This document shows, piece after piece, positions 60,228 to 64,000 of a stretch of 64,000 bases of DNA (position 1 is the stretch's first letter; each line of letters starts with the position of its first letter). The notes under the pieces were generated by a model, which saw only the letters and a program-made list of their open reading frames with translations, was not told the DNA's origin and did no database searches. The position numbers were made by a program, and so were the translations under genes. This DNA is from G020353115 sp964640125. Its GTDB lineage: Bacteria > Bacteroidota > Bacteroidia > Bacteroidales > VadinHA17. The DNA lies in the NCBI GenBank assembly GCA_964640125.1, contig CAZXGG010000007.1, forward strand, positions 14,452-78,451, given 5' to 3'.

Positions 60228-60341
60228 AGATAATAGGCAGCCACTTCAGTGGCTGTATTCAGGATTTCATTTCATCCAATCCAAAGGTCCAACTGCACTG
60301 CTATTCATTGGGAAATTCTTTCATGGACCCAAAAGCACCAG
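60228..60341 (+). repeat. Dispersed intergenic repeat, copy 2
   Basis: Same order of words as 16215-16325: AGATAATAGGCAG, an AGCCACT-TC-AGTGGCT hairpin, TTTCATCCAAT, GGTCC, CATGGACC, ACCAG. In this copy the hairpin is a perfect 7-bp stem. No coding potential. Confidence 0.65.
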
Positions 60342-60618
60342 GCGCACCAATTACGCGACGAAAGACGAACAACGAATACCGAAACGGGCTTCGTTGCCGT
60401 AACCGACCAACGAACTTTAGAACTCCGAAAGTCCTACCCCTGGTTAACTCTATGTGATTGTTGTTATTTACCACCAAATGCTGTACCTTTATTCATCCAA
60501 ACCAGATAACAATTATCCCTATTATACATGCAATGCATCTGTTTACGTGTAAACAGTATGGAATCTGTGCATTTTATAAGTAACATCCAATTAGTACAAA
60601 CCTTAAAACAACCAAATC

Positions 60619-61176
60619 ATGAAAAAGTATTTGATTCCGTTAATTGTTCTTGTTGTTCTTGCAGGAATATCCTGCGAGGAAACGATCGACATCGAAAAAG
60701 AAAAAGAAGCTATCAAAGCTGTTATAGAAGAAGAATCCAATGCCTATTACGCCAGGGATTTTGACCGCTGGGCAGCAACCTGCCTCCAGGATGAGACAGT
60801 CGTACGAATAGGAGCCACTAAATCCATGTATGGTTATTTCACCGGATGGGAAGAATCGAGCCAGGCGATGAAAGAAGTCTTTGAGAGTAATCCTGAACCG
60901 GTTAAAAATCCTGAGGTAAAATCAAATTATAAAATTAAAGTGTACGAAGATTGCGCCTGGGCTGTTTATGACAATGAATCCTTTAATGATGAGGGTGAAT
61001 CTACCAGTAAAAGCATACATGTGCAATTTTTAGAGAAAATTGAAGGAGATTGGAAAATTGTGTATCTATCCATTATTAATACTTCCTCCTATGACGAAGC
61101 GGAGGAGGATGAAGCAGCTGAAATGGAAGAAGGGGAGGAAGTTGAAGGGGAGACCGAACCGGAAGAAATGGAATAG
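60619..61176 (+). CDS. NTF2/SnoaL-like (DUF4440-type) lipoprotein with acidic tail
   Basis: 185 residues: lipobox AGISC in MKKYLIPLIVLVVLAGISC, then an NTF2-like cone fold (IKAVIEEESNAYYARDFDRWAATCL, GWEESSQAMKEVFES, SNYKIKVYEDCAWAVYDNESF, KSIHVQFLEKIEGDWKIVYLS). Members bind small ligands or act as isomerases or dehydratases; no active residues are clear. The last 27 residues are almost only Glu, Asp and Ala (DEAEEDEAAEMEEGEEVEG and more), which is unusual for this family. Confidence 0.85.
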   Translation: MKKYLIPLIVLVVLAGISCEETIDIEKEKEAIKAVIEEESNAYYARDFDRWAATCLQDETVVRIGATKSMYGYFTGWEESSQAMKEVFESNPEPVKNPEVKSNYKIKVYEDCAWAVYDNESFNDEGESTSKSIHVQFLEKIEGDWKIVYLSIINTSSYDEAEEDEAAEMEEGEEVEGETEPEEME

Positions 61177-61319
61177 AAAAATAACATGCAGGGAAACTTC
61201 ACCAGGGTTTCGGTGGACAAGCCGGAGGACGAGTCAGGGTAGAAGTCAATACGTTGAATGTTGAACGCCGGATGTTGTGCTGAAGGCACGCCTGCAGAGG
61301 AATTTGAAATAAATCCCCC

Positions 61320-61365
61320 GTCCCTGACGCTATGGTCAGGGACACCCCCTTTATTCAAAAGGGGG
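61320..61365. repeat. Two adjacent perfect hairpins in the gap before the esterase gene
   Basis: GTCCCTGAC-GCTATG-GTCAGGGAC (61320-61343) and CCCCCTTT-ATTC-AAAAGGGGG (61345-61365, one extra A). They lie in the otherwise gene-free 61177-61558. No T tract follows, so ordinary termination is uncertain. A GTTGAATGTTGAACGCCGGATGTTGTGC word (61252-61280) recalls 54577-54597. Confidence 0.65.
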
Positions 61366-61558
61366 ACGATGTGAAATGCACTATTCAAACAAATAAATGG
61401 GGTGTATTCAATAAATGTTATTCCTTACTTATGCTTACATTTACCCCTTACACTTTAACACCACTTTCAGCGGGATCAATTCGAACTAATGGTTTTCACT
61501 GCAAAATTTGTTGAAACCAAGTCTCATTAACTTTTAACCTTTCAATCGCCGGTCCATC

Positions 61559-62734
61559 ATGAAATACATTTTATCAGTTTTCCTGATCTGCCTGAACCTG
61601 TCGGTTTTCTCGCAGGATACGCTGCTTTGCGTTGGATACCACTGGACAGAAGATGAAGCGAACAAAATGATGAAACAATTTGCCGGAACCTGGGACGATA
61701 TCGATTCCTGGGAAAAGAGGGCAGCCCGAATTAAGCAGGGAATCATCGACGGCATGCAACTGAACGACATGCCCGATATCCAAGGGAATTTCAATCCCAT
61801 TAACCGAAATACACGGAAGATGGATGGTTACATCGTGGAGAATATTGCCATTGAAAGTTTCCCGGGTTTTTACATCACGGGAAACCTCTACCGTCCAACC
61901 ACAGAGCGGGAGAAATATCCGGCTATCCTATGCCCTCACGGACACATGAGAGACAAACGCTTCTCCCATTATGTGCAGATCCGGAGTGCTGTGCTGGCAA
62001 GAATGGGGGCCATTGTTTTTGCTTACGACATGGTAGGGTATGGTGAAAGCATGCAGGTCAGCCACGAAATACCCATTGCCCTTCTGCTGCAAACGTGGAA
62101 CAGCAGGCGGGTGCTGGAGTACCTGCTTTCGCGGCCCGATGTTGATGCCAGCAGGATTGGAATGACCGGTGGATCGGGTGGGGGAACCCAGACTTTCATT
62201 TTAACTGCTATTGATGAACGGATTAAAGTATCCGTGCCGGTAGTCCAGGTATCTGCCCACTTTTTTGGCGGCTGTATCTGCGAGAGCGGAATGCCAATAC
62301 ACCGAAGCGCCGATCACCAGACCAACAATGTTGAGATTGCTGCCCTCTGTGCTCCAAGACCCCTGCTGCTGATCTCCAATGGCGGAGACTGGACAAGAAA
62401 TACACCACGCGTTGAATATCCCTACATCCAACGGGTATATGCACTCTATGATGCTGAGCATAAGGTGGAAAATGTTCACCTGCCGGCTGAGAAACACGAT
62501 TATGGATATTCAAAACGGGTGGCTGCCTACAATTTTCTCGCTCATCACCTGCACCTCAATAGTAATCGAATACCCTATGAAGAAGGCTATAAAGAGGATT
62601 TTGTCACCATCCTGCCCAAACAGGAGCTGAGTGTTTTTAATGATGAGCACCCACCACCCCCGAATATGCTCCAGGGAGACGAAGCAGTATTGAATTATTT
62701 ACGCATTCCGGGGTATTATATTGTAATTCGATAG
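61559..62734 (+). CDS. Secreted alpha/beta hydrolase (acetylxylan-esterase-like)
   Basis: 391 residues with signal peptide MKYILSVFLICLNLSVFSQ. The alpha/beta-hydrolase core has AILCPHGHMRDKR as the oxyanion region, GAIVFAYDMVGYGES, the nucleophile elbow RIGMTGGSGGGTQ (Ser about 205), an Asp candidate in LLISNGGDWTRN and the His in AEKHDYGYSKR. Such proteins in Bacteroidota are usually called acetylxylan esterases, which remove acetyl or other acyl groups from plant polysaccharides. It is not joined to the glycan locus at 8.6-22 kb, so the sugar target is unproven. Confidence 0.85.
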   Translation: MKYILSVFLICLNLSVFSQDTLLCVGYHWTEDEANKMMKQFAGTWDDIDSWEKRAARIKQGIIDGMQLNDMPDIQGNFNPINRNTRKMDGYIVENIAIESFPGFYITGNLYRPTTEREKYPAILCPHGHMRDKRFSHYVQIRSAVLARMGAIVFAYDMVGYGESMQVSHEIPIALLLQTWNSRRVLEYLLSRPDVDASRIGMTGGSGGGTQTFILTAIDERIKVSVPVVQVSAHFFGGCICESGMPIHRSADHQTNNVEIAALCAPRPLLLISNGGDWTRNTPRVEYPYIQRVYALYDAEHKVENVHLPAEKHDYGYSKRVAAYNFLAHHLHLNSNRIPYEEGYKEDFVTILPKQELSVFNDEHPPPPNMLQGDEAVLNYLRIPGYYIVIR

Positions 62735-63057
62735 CAATTCATTCACCATGCATTCGCGTGATGAATGTAATTTATTCGCCAGGCTATCACCTGACTCATG
62801 TAGTTCGCAAATCTGTTTGCTAATCCTTCTCAGCCTCCCTGAACAACAAGGAATCAGGTTTGCGTAACTCATTGTCAGACTTCAATCCGTAATTCGTAAC
62901 ATGTGTCTCGAAACTCACCTCTCCCTTCTGCCTGCAGCCTTTTACCGTCAGCCTGTTATCTCATTTTAAGTTTTTTTAACTTTTTAAGGTTGGTTCATAC
63001 CCGGAATACCCATATTTTTATTTCCAGAACCGGAACCACCAGTAAAATTGTAATCTT
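62735..63057. other. Intergenic region without a gene
   Basis: Contains a GAATTCATTCACCATGCATTCGC imperfect palindrome near 62734-62757 and GTAATTCGTAACATGTG/AACTCACCTCTCCC words similar to those near 16660-16690. No coding region or terminator is supported. Confidence 0.5.
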
Positions 63058-63579
63058 ATGAAAAAGACAATCCTTATTCTAATCGGGTTAATGTTTATAT
63101 TGGGCTGCCAGAGCCTTTTTGCCCAGGTGCAGCTGAAGATCGGCCATGTCAATGTCGTTGAAATCGTCTCCCTGTTACCGGAAAGTGACAGTGCCCAACT
63201 GTTGCTGGAAAAAGACACAAAGGAGTTTGAGAACATGCTGGAAGAGATGCAGGTCGAATTGAACAACCTGGTGAATGATTATGAGACGAACCAGGGGAAC
63301 TATTCTGACCTGATCCGGAAAACCAAGGAATCCGAAATCATGGGCATGCGGGAAAAGATCTTCAATTTTCAGCAGAATGCCAACCAGCAATTGCAGCAGA
63401 GGAACTACGAGCTTTTGCAACCGATTTACGAAAAGGTGCAGAAAGCAATTGATAATGTTGCCACCCGGGGAGGATTCACCTATATCCTGGACATCAGCAA
63501 AGGATCTGTCGTTTTTACCTCACCGGACAGCCAGAACATCAATGCCCTGGTTCTTGATGAGCTGGGTGTGGAACGATAA
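63058..63579 (+). CDS. OmpH/Skp-family periplasmic chaperone
   Basis: 173 residues with signal peptide MKKTILILIGLMFILGCQSLFAQ. The mature part opens LKIGHVNVVEIVSLLPESDSAQ, typical of OmpH/Skp, followed by a long coiled coil (LLLEKDTKEFENMLEEMQVELNNLVND) and a C-terminal beta edge (FTYILDISKGSVVFTSPDSQN). Skp trimers hold unfolded outer-membrane proteins. Bacteroidota often carry two ompH copies beside bamA; bamA is not in this window, so this is a separate copy or the cluster is split. Confidence 0.92.
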   Translation: MKKTILILIGLMFILGCQSLFAQVQLKIGHVNVVEIVSLLPESDSAQLLLEKDTKEFENMLEEMQVELNNLVNDYETNQGNYSDLIRKTKESEIMGMREKIFNFQQNANQQLQQRNYELLQPIYEKVQKAIDNVATRGGFTYILDISKGSVVFTSPDSQNINALVLDELGVER

Positions 63580-63703
63580 TGGGTTAATCGTTGATAACAT
63601 CCTCGGCATTACCGTATTCAATGTATAAATCCCTCGGGTTCATCACACCGGAATTTTTGATTTAGAAAAAGAGTGTTATGTTTATTTTTATCTTACTTTT
63701 CTT

Positions 63704-63797
63704 CTGGAGAACGACTTTCCAAGTCGTTTGCCCCGCCGGAGGCGGGGCTGAGCAACTCTTCCATGGGAATGCCTTCGGCAAGAGAGTCGCTCTCCAG
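63704..63797. repeat. 94-bp palindromic element
   Basis: CTGGAGAACGACT (63704-63716) and AGTCGCTCTCCAG (63785-63797) are inverted with one mismatch. Inside are CGACTT-TCC-AAGTCG, a CCCCGCC-GGA-GGCGGGG stem and a GCCTTCGGCAAG stretch. It resembles a REP-type element. A T-rich flank lies outside. Confidence 0.7.
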
Positions 63798-63875
63798 GGG
63801 TAAAAATGTATTTTTTGGTAAAATATAAACCTACTTCTATAAACAGCAACTTGATTAAATTAATAACACAATCCC

Positions 63876-64000
63876 ATGAACACTCACTTAAAAATTTTTG
63901 GAATGTTGATCCTCTTCCTGACGATGTATGCCTGCGGAACATATTCAGAACCAGAAGAATCCTTTGATTCATCCCTGGAAGAGATGGTTGATACCCTGGT
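63876..64000 (+). CDS. Lipoprotein, 5' part only (cut by the window edge)
   Basis: ATG at 63876 opens a frame that stays open to the end of the window. The 41 visible residues start MNTHLKIFGMLILFLTMYAC, a lipoprotein signal with lipobox TMYAC, followed by an acidic spacer GTYSEPEESFDSSLEEM. Nothing more can be said about the product. Confidence 0.75.
   Translation, partial: MNTHLKIFGMLILFLTMYACGTYSEPEESFDSSLEEMVDTL

Larger units (their letters stand above)
59910..60618. other. 709-bp intergenic region with repeats
   Basis: No gene is supported. It contains GGGCAAAGAGCAAAGGGCAGAGGG and GAGTACAGGGTACAGAGTACAGAG words with the 35-bp inverted repeat (60022-60056), TTTTGAATGATGAATTGCGAATTTTGAATTGCGGATTGC words (60116-60155), and copy 2 of the dispersed 111-bp repeat (60228-60341). 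Confidence 0.6.

Noticed and set aside
63688..63972. Minus-strand frame of 94 codons at the right end
   Set aside because: It covers the palindromic element and the antisense of the lipoprotein start, whose plus-strand signal peptide is far more convincing.

Overview
The window looks like chromosomal DNA of an anaerobic or facultative marine or sediment Bacteroidota, most likely of the Bacteroidales/Marinilabiliales kind. The evidence is a SusC/SusD pair with GH9 and GH92 enzymes, a DUF349 protein, a DUF5687 ABC permease, GldI-like FKBP lipoproteins, many lipoprotein signals, few Shine-Dalgarno sites, and several candidate TAnnTTTG -7 promoter boxes. Species cannot be fixed from the sequence alone. 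No rRNA, tRNA, CRISPR array, transposase or phage gene was seen.

Layout. 1-8.4 kb holds housekeeping genes: a secreted DUF4350-like protein, trmD, a DUF349 repeat protein with an apparent N-terminal frameshift, pyrG and yidC. 8.6-22 kb is a polysaccharide utilisation locus: GH9, a GHL10-like lipoprotein, a CBM9-like lipoprotein, a small secreted protein and GH92, then a 1-kb repeat-rich gap and susC-susD with a strong terminator. 22.5-24.8 kb is a tight murB-murA pair whose MurA has a catalytic Cys motif unlike the usual Bacteroidota form and may be acquired. 25.5-29.3 kb has a MacB/FtsX-type permease and a secreted metallo-beta-lactamase-fold enzyme. 29.8-33.6 kb is an operon of a membrane protein, a winged-helix regulator, a DUF5687 permease and its ATPase. 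33.9-37.5 kb carries a methyltransferase, an ECF sigma factor, a small membrane protein, an LCM-type methyltransferase and a diacylglycerol-kinase-like enzyme.

37.5-42.1 kb is again core: ribH and a TPR protein diverge from recF and a DciA-like gene, followed by ndk and nrnA. 42.1-44.4 kb has four FKBP-like lipoproteins in a row, two with degenerate active sites, followed by an ordered array of two alternating hairpins. 44.7-49.6 kb holds a large Asp-box/VPS10-like secreted protein, an RsmI-like methylase and a PhnP-like hydrolase. 49.7-54.5 kb is a three-gene metabolic operon: a thiolase and two different fused aconitase/isopropylmalate-dehydratase enzymes, the most interesting metabolic unit here. 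54.7-59.9 kb has an orphan Cache-HAMP-PAS histidine kinase and a tight group of ung, a sulfotransferase and a CDP-glycerol glycerophosphotransferase, suggesting surface glycan decoration. The right end has an NTF2-like lipoprotein, an acetylxylan-esterase-like hydrolase, an OmpH/Skp chaperone and a lipoprotein cut by the edge.

The intergenic DNA is unusual. It contains several families of small palindromic or dispersed repeats that recur tens of kilobases apart, including a hairpin pair whose inner stems differ but stay paired, a 35-bp exact inverted repeat bracketing 5.4 kb, and three copies of a CCCTGTGAAAT palindrome. No single undescribed defence or mobile system was recognised. The strongest novelty candidates are the thiolase/dual-hydratase operon, the murB-murA pair, the FKBP cluster and the structured repeats.
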